From Paludibacterium yongneupense DSM 18731 (GTDB lineage Bacteria; Pseudomonadota; Gammaproteobacteria; Burkholderiales; Chromobacteriaceae): a DNA stretch of 64,000 bases. The stretch covers positions 42,385 through 106,384 of the forward strand of contig NZ_KE383961.1 in NCBI RefSeq assembly GCF_000422925.1, read 5' to 3'. Both the position numbers and the translations under genes were made by a program. This document shows, piece after piece, positions 46,659-55,543 of the stretch; position 1 is the stretch's first letter; each line of letters begins with the position of its first letter. Below the pieces are notes generated by a model that was not told where the DNA came from, did no database searches, and saw only the letters and a program-made list of their open reading frames with translations.

Positions 46659-47039
46659 CGTGTCATTCCTTTCGAAAAATGAGGCGTCCGCGATCGCCGT
46701 CAATGGTCGGCGCGGACTGTTCTAACCACGATCACCTGTGGTTTATGACCCCGACTATAGGACGGTTGTTGCGAAATTACAAAATGGATAGTTAAAAAAG
46801 AGACACTATGAGTGAATGAGTCTTTACCGCAATACCGATAACACAATGAAAACAAAGGAATTATTACGAAATCGCCGCGTTGCGGTGATGCAACACAACA
46901 ACATTTGACAGATCAATTGTTGTAATTACGCTAAATAACGAGTCTTAACATAGCTATTTTTGGCATAAAAACAACACACGGCGACCCGAGGAAGGCCCCC
47001 TGATCGGACGATATCCCGAGAGAAACGCGGCATGAACGG
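46659..47039 (-). promoter_or_regulatory. Control region of the first porin, with structured mRNA leader
   Basis: The promoter is TTGTAA (46782-46777), 17-base spacer, TATAGT (46759-46754) on the minus strand, giving a leader of about 90 bases. The leader can fold two hairpins: AACCAC/GTGGTT (46724-46743) and GTCCGCG/CGCGGAC (46686-46717). Upstream, 46783-46980 is AT-rich, unlike the surrounding DNA, with no gene. An isolated TTGACA at about 46904 on the plus strand leads nowhere. Confidence 0.55.
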
Positions 47040-47067
47040 AACGGGGCTGCCGCAGCAGCCCCGTTTT
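47040..47067. terminator. Terminator hairpin of the second porin gene
   Basis: AACGGGGCTGC, loop CGCA, GCAGCCCCGTT: a perfect 11-bp stem. It lies 20 bases past the porin stop (47088). The T-run is better on the plus strand (TTTT) than on the minus strand. Confidence 0.65.
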
Positions 47068-47087
47068 CAAGGACCAATGAATGGCGT

Positions 47088-48227
47088 TCAGAAGTTATGA
47101 CTGAGTCCGAGCGCCAAAGTTCTCAGCGTCGTGTTTTTTCCTTCGTCCGCCGCATCGGCCGTGGCGACAGAGGCGTTCTTGTCGAAGCGGATCACTCCCG
47201 CACTCACCCCCACCGTGGTGCGCCGGGATAGCTGGTAGTCGACGCCGGCGACAAGCTGGCGATAGCCGCTCTCGGTCAGGCGACCGGCGAAGCGGTCTTC
47301 CTGATTCCAGCCGCGCGCAAGTGACAGCTTCGGCCGGAACGCCCCGATGGCATAGCTGGCAGTCAGCGCCGCTTCGCGCGTCCGAAGATCGCGCTGCGAA
47401 GCAGAGTAAGTCTGATCGCCGATCAGGCGCACTCCGGACTTCGAGCCGGACAGGCCGTCGCTCCAGTCGTAACCGAGGCCGCGCTGGAGGCCTGCCACCA
47501 CCAGCAAGCCCGAATCGTCGTATCCGGCCTCGATGCGGTGGACATTGGCAACACGGGAAACGCTATTGGCCGCCTCGCCGGGATTCGCCTCTCGCATGTA
47601 TCCGTAACGGCCGAAAAACACACCGTGGCGGTAAGCGGCCCCCAGCGCGACCACATCCGACGCCCTGCCTGTCGCGGTCTTGTTCTCTCCAAAACCGTAC
47701 GTCACGTTAGCGCTGAAACCGGCGAGCTCCGGCGAGTCGTAGCGGATGGCGTTTTTCAGCCTCTGCGCGGTACGCGTAAAAATGCCGAGACCGTTTGCCC
47801 CGAATGACATGGTATTGGGGGCGGCGCCCCCAGCCCTGTCGTAACGGCTCTGCAACGAGGTGGAGTAGGACCATGGATCGACCTGCCCCATATCATTCAG
47901 AGCCGAGTCCAGGTAGCCGACGCGCACGCTCCCCATGCTGGCGCTCTTCAAGCCGACAAATGTCTGCCGCGTCGCGAACCCCTCGCTGTCCTTGCCATCG
48001 GCATGAACCCTGTTTTCGACCTGCCAGATGGCTTTCAAACCGTCGCCAAGCCCCTCCTCGCCCTTGAAGCCGACGATGGAAGTGTAATCCTCGACCCGCC
48101 CCTGCTTCTCGCCATTGCTGAGCATGTCGCTTTGCACACCCGCTTTGAGCTGCCCGTAGAGAACGACATCAGCCAGAGCGAACAGCGGACACGCCATCAT
48201 GGCGGCCACGATAATTTTTTTACCCAT
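47088..48227 (-). CDS. Outer-membrane porin, second paralogue
   Basis: A 379-residue porin of the same family as its neighbour. Signal peptide to about residue 19 (PLFALA/DVVLYGQLKAG), the shared VEDYTSIVGFKGEEGLGDGL, FVGLKSASMGSVRVG and SFGANGLGIFTRTAQRLKNA, ending in Phe (LGLSHNF). Strand motifs align with the first porin all along; loops differ. It has its own promoter with an operator-like palindrome (48321-48350) and a separate terminator, so the two are regulated apart. Confidence 0.92.
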   Translation of the reverse strand: MGKKIIVAAMMACPLFALADVVLYGQLKAGVQSDMLSNGEKQGRVEDYTSIVGFKGEEGLGDGLKAIWQVENRVHADGKDSEGFATRQTFVGLKSASMGSVRVGYLDSALNDMGQVDPWSYSTSLQSRYDRAGGAAPNTMSFGANGLGIFTRTAQRLKNAIRYDSPELAGFSANVTYGFGENKTATGRASDVVALGAAYRHGVFFGRYGYMREANPGEAANSVSRVANVHRIEAGYDDSGLLVVAGLQRGLGYDWSDGLSGSKSGVRLIGDQTYSASQRDLRTREAALTASYAIGAFRPKLSLARGWNQEDRFAGRLTESGYRQLVAGVDYQLSRRTTVGVSAGVIRFDKNASVATADAADEGKNTTLRTLALGLSHNF

Positions 48228-48320
48228 CGCTATCTTCCTTTATAAAACCGGGTTACCGGCCTCCAAGCCAAAAAACGGACATGAAGTGCATTCCCACGGC
48301 ATTTACGTGAGATGGAAGCG

Positions 48321-48350
48321 AATATAGCGATCGAGTTTTGTCGCGACAAA
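48321..48350 (-). promoter_or_regulatory. Promoter of the second porin with a perfect 14-bp operator over the -35
   Basis: On the minus strand TTGTCG (48349-48344), 17-base spacer, TATATT (48326-48321). The palindrome TTTGTCGCGACAAA (48337-48350) covers the whole -35, so a bound protein would block polymerase. The leader is about 85-90 bases. Confidence 0.65.
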
Positions 48351-48591
48351 GCTGCGCGGTTGCGCGCCGATTATAAACAACAGCAATGATATTGATGGTA
48401 TTTATAAGATATTGTTTTTAATGGCATCGCAAACAAAAACAACATGTATCAAATAAACCACAAATTGACATATATCTCTTACAAATAAAAACATGGAAAT
48501 AAATATTAGAAACAACGAGAAAATTAAGTTTTCAGATGGGATAGGACAAGGACAATAAGCAAGAGGGCCTGCCATTGCGGCGAAAACGGAA
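48351..48591. other. AT-rich intergenic region upstream of the second porin
   Basis: No gene is seen. From about 48370 to 48540 the DNA is strongly AT-rich with many A- and T-tracts (for example ATAAAAACATGGAAATAAAT), in contrast with the GC-rich genes on both sides. It could hold upstream activating sites or curved DNA for the porin promoter. Confidence 0.55.
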
Positions 48592-48626
48592 GAAACACGA
48601 AACGCCGTAGCGCACGCGCCACGGCG
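48592..48626 (-). terminator. Rho-independent terminator of phrB
   Basis: On the minus strand CGCCGTGGCGC, two-base centre, GCGCTACGGCG (one wobble), then TTTCGTGTTTC. It starts 4 bases past the phrB stop. Confidence 0.7.
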
Positions 48627-48629
48627 GGA

Positions 48630-50060
48630 TCAGCACGCTCGGAAGCGGACCCATGCCGCCAGAGCGCGCTCGCGGCCGAACTTCAAATCGACTCGTGGCA
48701 ACGGGTAGTCGCGGCCGAGCACGATACCGGCCTCGTCCAGTACGGCAGCGGGGGCCTCCCAGGGGCGATGCAGGTAAGCAGCGGGCAGCGCGGCCAACTC
48801 GGGCAGCCACTGCCGCACATAATCACCGTCTGCATCAAAGCGCTCCCCCTGCAGCACCGGATTGAACACGCGAAAATACGGCGCGGCATCGGCGCCGCAA
48901 CCGGCGGTCCACTGCCAGCCCAGAGTATTGCACGCCAGATCCGCGTCGAGCAGCGTCTCGCGAAACCAGTCCGCTCCCGCCTGCCACGGCAGCAGCAGAC
49001 TCTTGGTCAGCACGGACGCCACGAGCATACGCACACGGTTATGCATCCAGCCGCTTTGCCACAGCTCCCTCATCCCGGCGTCGACGATCGGAATACCGGT
49101 TGCCCCGCATTGCCAGGCAGCGAGATCGCCGTCGTCGTCACGCCAGGGGAAGGCGGCAAAGCGCGCATCCAGGGCCTCGCGTGCGGTATGCGGAAAATGG
49201 ACTAGCAGATGATGGGCGAACTCGCGCCAGTACAGTTGACGCTCGAACGCTTCTGCGCCGGACCCGCCAGGCGCAGCGCGGCACGCTTGCAACACCTGCC
49301 GGGGACCGATTTCACCAAAGTGCAGGTAAGGCGACAGGCGCGACGTACCCGAGCGCACAGGGTAATCGCGCAAAACGGAATAGTCGGCAAGCCCGCAGGC
49401 CAGAAAATCGCTCAACGCCCGAAGCGCCCCCGCCTCGCCCGGACGCCAGCGCTGAGCGAACCCTGCATCCCAGCCCCGGTGCGGCAGCAAATCGAGAACA
49501 TCGACATGTGTTCCGGCGACAAAGGCCGGGAGCATGTCGGGAGCGGCTTCGGGCAAGGCAGGCGCCGTCGCTGCGCGGCAGGCCTTCCAGAATGGCGTGA
49601 ACAACCGGTACGGCTCCCCCTTGCCCGTTGCGATGACCCCGGGTTCGTGCAGCAGGCTGGCATTGAAACTCGCGACCTCGACCCCGGCAGCAGCCAGTCT
49701 GGATTGCACGTGCCGGTCACGTGCCACGATATCCGGGTCATACAAGCGATTCCAGTACACGGCAGTGGCTGCTACGTCGCGACACAGATCGAGCAGCGTT
49801 TGCCGCGCCGGACCGCGAAGCACGAGCAAGCCGCTCGCTCGTGCGCGCAAGCTCTCGTCCAGGGCCGACAGCGCATGATGCAGCCACCAGCGGCTGGCAG
49901 CGCCCGGAGCCGAATCGCCTTCTTCCTCGGACGAGTCGATGTAGACGGGAACAACCCGCTCGTAGCGGCGACAGGCCGCCAGCAAGGCGGGATTATCGGT
50001 CAGCCGGAGATCGCGGCGAAACCAGAGCAGGCAGCAGGAACCGCGTTCAGGGCTGGACAT
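48630..50060 (-). CDS. phrB: Deoxyribodipyrimidine photolyase
   Basis: A 476-residue CPD photolyase that repairs UV-made pyrimidine dimers with light. N-terminal antenna domain (LLWFRRDLRLTDNPAL), C-terminal FAD domain with TSRLSPYLHFGEI, the ELYWREF-like QLYWREFAHHLL, and the signature WMHNRVRMLVAS...DADLACNTLGWQWTAG. The second antenna pigment cannot be told from sequence. ATG 50060 with GGAG 7 bases upstream; 45 bases after comEA on the same strand. Confidence 0.93.
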   Translation of the reverse strand: MSSPERGSCCLLWFRRDLRLTDNPALLAACRRYERVVPVYIDSSEEEGDSAPGAASRWWLHHALSALDESLRARASGLLVLRGPARQTLLDLCRDVAATAVYWNRLYDPDIVARDRHVQSRLAAAGVEVASFNASLLHEPGVIATGKGEPYRLFTPFWKACRAATAPALPEAAPDMLPAFVAGTHVDVLDLLPHRGWDAGFAQRWRPGEAGALRALSDFLACGLADYSVLRDYPVRSGTSRLSPYLHFGEIGPRQVLQACRAAPGGSGAEAFERQLYWREFAHHLLVHFPHTAREALDARFAAFPWRDDDGDLAAWQCGATGIPIVDAGMRELWQSGWMHNRVRMLVASVLTKSLLLPWQAGADWFRETLLDADLACNTLGWQWTAGCGADAAPYFRVFNPVLQGERFDADGDYVRQWLPELAALPAAYLHRPWEAPAAVLDEAGIVLGRDYPLPRVDLKFGRERALAAWVRFRAC

Positions 50061-50105
50061 ATCGGGGCTCCGGTGGAGAAACGGCAAGCAAACGCGGAGC
50101 AACGC

Positions 50106-50375
50106 TCAACGCGGCGCTGGAAACATCAGCGGCCCCGGCGTCAACTCTCGACGCAGGCGCTCGACAGTACGCGGCCCGAAACCCGGCACCTGGCGCAACT
50201 CGTCCAGTGTCCTGAACGGGCCATGCCGCAAGCGGTACTCCACGATGGCGCGCGCCCTGGCCGGGCCTATTCCCTTGACCGACTGCAGCTCCCGCTGCGA
50301 AGCCGCATTGAGATCGACCGCCGCCAGAGTGGGCATCGAGAACAGCAGCAAGAGAAGGAAAAACAGCGCTTTCAT
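50106..50375 (-). CDS. comEA: ComEA-type competence helix-hairpin-helix protein
   Basis: An 89-residue protein with a signal peptide (cleavage near residue 18, TLAAVDLN) and a tandem helix-hairpin-helix DNA-binding domain: VDLNAASQRELQSVKGIGP, then LDELRQVPGFGPRTVERL. It binds incoming DNA in the periplasm during natural transformation, together with type IV pili; naturally competent Neisseriales carry this short form. Lies between the CcsA-family gene and phrB, same strand. Confidence 0.88.
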   Translation of the reverse strand: MKALFFLLLLLFSMPTLAAVDLNAASQRELQSVKGIGPARARAIVEYRLRHGPFRTLDELRQVPGFGPRTVERLRRELTPGPLMFPAPR

Positions 50376-50415
50376 GTCGCCCCCCCGCGGCCGCCAGCCG
50401 CAGGCGCAGCCGGCG

Positions 50416-51237
50416 TCAGGGGCGATGCAGTATCAATTCGAGCACTATCTTGCTACCGATATAGGCAAGCATCAAGGCCGCGAAGCCGGCCAGCGTCCAG
50501 CGTATGGCCACCCGGCCGCGCCAGCCGCGCAGACGGCGGCCGAGCAGCAACAGGCCGAACAACAGCCACGACATCACGCCAAACACGGTCTTGTGCGTGA
50601 ACATGGCCGGCTTGCCGAACAACTCTTCGGAAAAGACGGATCCGCTGACCAGGCTGACACTCAGCAGAGAGAAACCGACGGCGATCACCTGGAACATCAT
50701 TTTTTCAAGCGACAGCAACGGAGGCAGGCGCCGCACCAGCGTCGAGCCGCGCTTGTCGTGCAGCGCGCGTTCCAGCGCCAGCATCAACAAGGCGATCAGC
50801 ACCGCAATCGCAAACAGGCTGTAGGCCAGCACCGACACCAGAATATGCAACACCAGCGCCGGGCTGCCTGGATCATGCAGGATGTGATCGCCGGGAAAGA
50901 ACTGGGCAAAAGCCAGACTGAGCATGGCCAGCGGCATCATGAACAGCTGCAAACCATCGAGTCGGTAGAAAAAACTGCATGTCCAGTAGATCACCAACAT
51001 CAGCCACACCACCAGCGCCAGCACCCGTCCGACGCCAACGGACAGGACCGCGCCCTGCGCGAACGGCGCCAGCACGGCCAGGGCATGCAACAGCAACAGG
51101 CCGCCGAGCAACAGGTACTCGCGGCGCAGATTGCGCGTAGAGGCCGACTCGTCCTGCCAATGCAGCAGTACATGCCTCGAAAGTACCCCATAGGCCAGAA
51201 TCAGCACGAGGGTCAGCAGGGGAAGAAAACCGTTCAT
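50416..51237 (-). CDS. CcsA/HemX-family cytochrome c assembly membrane protein (YpjD-like)
   Basis: A 273-residue inner-membrane protein with about eight helices. The FAMILY region HILVSVLAYSLFAIAVLIAL and the conserved HKTVFGVMSWLLFGLLLLGR (each at a His in the second half) place it in the cytochrome c assembly (CcsA) superfamily. The WWD heme motif of true CcsA is not seen. The arrangement divergent from ffh is conserved in proteobacteria. Specific role unknown. Confidence 0.8.
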   Translation of the reverse strand: MNGFLPLLTLVLILAYGVLSRHVLLHWQDESASTRNLRREYLLLGGLLLLHALAVLAPFAQGAVLSVGVGRVLALVVWLMLVIYWTCSFFYRLDGLQLFMMPLAMLSLAFAQFFPGDHILHDPGSPALVLHILVSVLAYSLFAIAVLIALLMLALERALHDKRGSTLVRRLPPLLSLEKMMFQVIAVGFSLLSVSLVSGSVFSEELFGKPAMFTHKTVFGVMSWLLFGLLLLGRRLRGWRGRVAIRWTLAGFAALMLAYIGSKIVLELILHRP

Positions 51238-51347
51238 CGAATATTTTTGCTGTTCGTTGGCGGGCGCGCGCCCGGCGTGTCGTGTAAAATGGATAGTTTG
51301 AAAGTCTACACCAACCTGCTCATTGTTGGCAGGCAGAAGGACGGCAA
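51238..51347. promoter_or_regulatory. Divergent control region of the CcsA-family gene and ffh
   Basis: 110 bases with a GC palindrome GGGCGCGCGCCC (51262-51273) and, on the plus strand, TGTAAAAT near 51282-51290 as a possible -10 for ffh. The matching -35 is poor. Confidence 0.35.
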
Positions 51348-52700
51348 ATGCTTGATAACCTTACCAACCGCCTGTCCGGCGTCATCAAGACGCTGCGCGG
51401 TCAGGCGCGTCTGAGCGAAACCAATATACAGGACGCGATGCGCGAGGTGCGCATGGCATTGCTGGAAGCCGACGTGGCACTGCCTGTCGTCAAGACCTTC
51501 ATCGCCCAGGTGAAGGAACGCGCACTGGGGCAGGAAGTCATCGGCAGCCTGACTCCGGGCCAGGCACTGGTCGGCGTGGTCAACGACGAACTGACGCGGC
51601 TGATGGGGGCCCAGAACGACGCACTCAATCTGGCCGCAGTGCCGCCGGCCATCGTACTGATGGCTGGCCTGCAGGGCGCGGGCAAGACCACGACCGTCGG
51701 CAAGCTGGCCAAGCGCCTGAAAGAAACCCAGAAGAAAAAAGTTCTGGTCGTTTCCGCCGACGTATACCGCCCTGCCGCCATCGAGCAGTTGAAGCTTCTG
51801 GCGGAACAGGTCGGGGTCGAGTGGTTCCCGTCCGACGGCAGCCAGAAGCCGCTGGTGATCGCCGAAGCGGCGCTGGACTACGCGCGCCGGCACTTCTTCG
51901 ACGTACTGATGGTCGATACCGCGGGTCGACTCGCCATCGACGACGCGATGATGCAGGAGATCAAGTCGCTGCATGCCGCGCTCAATCCGGTGGAAACCCT
52001 GTTCGTGGTCGATGCCATGCAGGGGCAGGATGCGGTCAACACGGCTCAGGCATTCAACGAGACCCTGCCGCTCACCGGCGTCGTCCTGACCAAGATGGAC
52101 GGCGACTCGCGCGGCGGCGCGGCGCTTTCGGTGCGCCACGTCACCGGCAAGCCGATCAAGTTCATCGGTACCGGCGAGAAGCTGAACGGGCTCGAGCCGT
52201 TCCATCCGGATCGCATGGCCAGCCGCATTCTCGGCATGGGCGACGTCCTGTCGCTGATCGAAGACGTACAGAAGGGCATCGATCAGGACGAAGCCGCGCG
52301 CATGGCCAAGAAGCTCAAGGCGGGCAAGGGCTTCGATCTGGAAGATTTCAAGGCGCAGATCCTGCAGATGCGCAATATGGGCGGCATGGCCAGCTTGCTG
52401 GAAAAAATGCCGGGGCAGATGGCCGAAGCCGCCAAAGGCATAAAAGGCGATGAAGCGGAGAAAACCATGCGCCGGCTGGAGGCAATCATCAACTCGATGA
52501 CGCCGCAGGAACGTCGCAAGCCCGAGATTCTCAAGGCCAGCCGCAAACGACGTATCGCCGCCGGTGCCGGCGTGACGGTGCAAGAAGTGAATAAATTGCT
52601 GACCCAGTTCGAGCAAACGCAAAAGATGATGAAACAGTTCTCCAAGGGCGGGATGATGAAAATGATGCGCGGCATGAAGGGCATGATGCCCGGCATGTGA
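51348..52700 (+). CDS. ffh: Signal recognition particle protein Ffh
   Basis: A 450-residue GTPase that binds signal sequences and 4.5S RNA for co-translational targeting. N domain to about 85; G domain with G1 GLQGAGKTTTVGKLA, DVYRPAAIEQL, DTAGRL, TKMDGDSRGGAALS; M domain rich in Met at the end (GGMMKMMRGMKGMMPGM). Standard length and order. purB follows 63 bases later. Confidence 0.97.
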   Translation: MLDNLTNRLSGVIKTLRGQARLSETNIQDAMREVRMALLEADVALPVVKTFIAQVKERALGQEVIGSLTPGQALVGVVNDELTRLMGAQNDALNLAAVPPAIVLMAGLQGAGKTTTVGKLAKRLKETQKKKVLVVSADVYRPAAIEQLKLLAEQVGVEWFPSDGSQKPLVIAEAALDYARRHFFDVLMVDTAGRLAIDDAMMQEIKSLHAALNPVETLFVVDAMQGQDAVNTAQAFNETLPLTGVVLTKMDGDSRGGAALSVRHVTGKPIKFIGTGEKLNGLEPFHPDRMASRILGMGDVLSLIEDVQKGIDQDEAARMAKKLKAGKGFDLEDFKAQILQMRNMGGMASLLEKMPGQMAEAAKGIKGDEAEKTMRRLEAIINSMTPQERRKPEILKASRKRRIAAGAGVTVQEVNKLLTQFEQTQKMMKQFSKGGMMKMMRGMKGMMPGM

Positions 52701-54134
<1,434 letters not shown>

Positions 54135-54162
54135 GCCGAACAAGCGGCTCGCGCCAGGGACG

Positions 54163-54196
54163 AAAAGCCCGGTTTCATTGCGAAACCGGGCTTTTT
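54163..54196. terminator. Bidirectional terminator between purB and the GH130 gene
   Basis: AAAGCCCGGTTTC, loop ATTGC, GAAACCGGGCTTT, then TT; on the minus strand the stem ends in CTTTTC. It serves both convergent genes. Confidence 0.85.
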
Positions 54197-54211
54197 CACA
54201 CCTACGGCCTT

Positions 54212-55513
54212 TCAGCCGTAGAGATGATGCAACAACGCGTCGATCTTGATGGTCGCGAAGTGACAGAAAGTATCCGAAACGGCGTAAGGCAGAACGATCA
54301 TGTCGCGGTGCCGCATCGCGCCGCAGGTATAGACCACATTCGGAACGTAGCCCTCCCGCAGCGAGGGCTCGGGCCGCACCAGCGGCTCATGCGAACGCGC
54401 AATCACCTTGGACGGATCGTGCTTGTCGAGCAGCACGGCACCGATCGAGTATTTGCGCACCGGCCCCACGCCATGAGTGAACAGCAGCCAGCCTTCGTGC
54501 AGCTCGATGGGCGAACCGCAGTTGCCGATTTGCACGAACTCCCAGGGAAACTCCGGCCGCATGATCGCCTGCCCATCCTCCCATACATGCAGATCGTCCG
54601 AATACAACAGGTAGAGATTCTCGTTATCCTGGCGGCCTATCATCGCGTAATGGCCATCGATCTTGCGCGGGAAAAGCGCCATTCCCTTGTTCTGTGCGGC
54701 GCGGCCACTCAGCGGCCGCATATGGAAAGAGACAAAATCCCGGGTTTCGATCAATTCGGATCGAATCGCCTTGCCGCTGTAAGCGGTATAGGTCGCATAG
54801 TAGGTCGTCTCGCCCTCGCCGTCCTCGAAAGCGACGAAACGCGCATCCTCGATCCCGTTCGACTGCGCCGCCGTCACCGGAAACAGGACGCGCTCGCTGA
54901 TCGCCTCTTCCGGCCGGAACATCACATCGACTTCCTCCCCCAGGGGGTCGGCCACCCGCTTGCTCACATAGGGGATGGAGGCCAGCCGCGGCGTAGGCTC
55001 GATCGAGATGTCGCCCGCGGCCGAAACGGTGCCGGATCGAAAGGTCAGAGATGAGACATGCCCCTCCCCGACCGCACGCAGGCTCAGCACAAAGCGCAGC
55101 CCCCCCTCCCCCACCCCGGACTGATCGGGGTCGGGAACGATGCTCGGATTGAACAGCGCCGCAGCTTCAAACGAGTATTCGTGCAGGAAATACGCACCGA
55201 TCAGTTGACGCTGTACCGAAGTAAAGACGGTGTGTGCGGTGAAGGTATCCTCCATCTCGTGCGCGCGCGCCTCGAATGTTTCCAGTAAATTGCGATGCCG
55301 CCCCTGAAAATTCTCGAGCACCTCGGCCAATTGCCGCTCGGCAGCGTCGGCGGCAAGTGCCAATACATGCTCGACAATATGGTTGGCACGGTTGATATCG
55401 GTGGCCTGCAACTCCCTGGGTTCCGGTGCCAATTTGAAGGAACGCACGATGACCCGCGCCGGATCGGGACGCAGGGACAAGGGCTGGTGCTGCAACAGAG
55501 GATGTTTTGACAC
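54212..55513 (-). CDS. Glycoside hydrolase family 130 protein (beta-mannoside phosphorylase-like)
   Basis: A 433-residue five-bladed beta-propeller enzyme. The first 110 residues are a helical extension; the propeller follows, with FNPSIVPD, the catalytic region GIEDARFVAF (Asp near 225), NKGMALFPRKIDG, GNCGSPIELHEGWLLFTHG and the closing VVYTCGAMRHRDMIVLPYA. Family members mostly phosphorolyse or hydrolyse beta-mannosides. It starts 30 bases after the glycosyltransferase gene, so both act in one pathway. The substrate is unknown. Confidence 0.85.
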   Translation of the reverse strand: MSKHPLLQHQPLSLRPDPARVIVRSFKLAPEPRELQATDINRANHIVEHVLALAADAAERQLAEVLENFQGRHRNLLETFEARAHEMEDTFTAHTVFTSVQRQLIGAYFLHEYSFEAAALFNPSIVPDPDQSGVGEGGLRFVLSLRAVGEGHVSSLTFRSGTVSAAGDISIEPTPRLASIPYVSKRVADPLGEEVDVMFRPEEAISERVLFPVTAAQSNGIEDARFVAFEDGEGETTYYATYTAYSGKAIRSELIETRDFVSFHMRPLSGRAAQNKGMALFPRKIDGHYAMIGRQDNENLYLLYSDDLHVWEDGQAIMRPEFPWEFVQIGNCGSPIELHEGWLLFTHGVGPVRKYSIGAVLLDKHDPSKVIARSHEPLVRPEPSLREGYVPNVVYTCGAMRHRDMIVLPYAVSDTFCHFATIKIDALLHHLYG

Positions 55514-55543
55514 GATGGCCTCCCGGCTCTGGACGCAGGACGA

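Noticed and set aside
46859-46980. Plus-strand promoter TTGACA near 46904 as sign of a hidden gene
   Set aside because: No open frame or hairpin-terminated RNA follows before the porin terminator; the -10 is poor.
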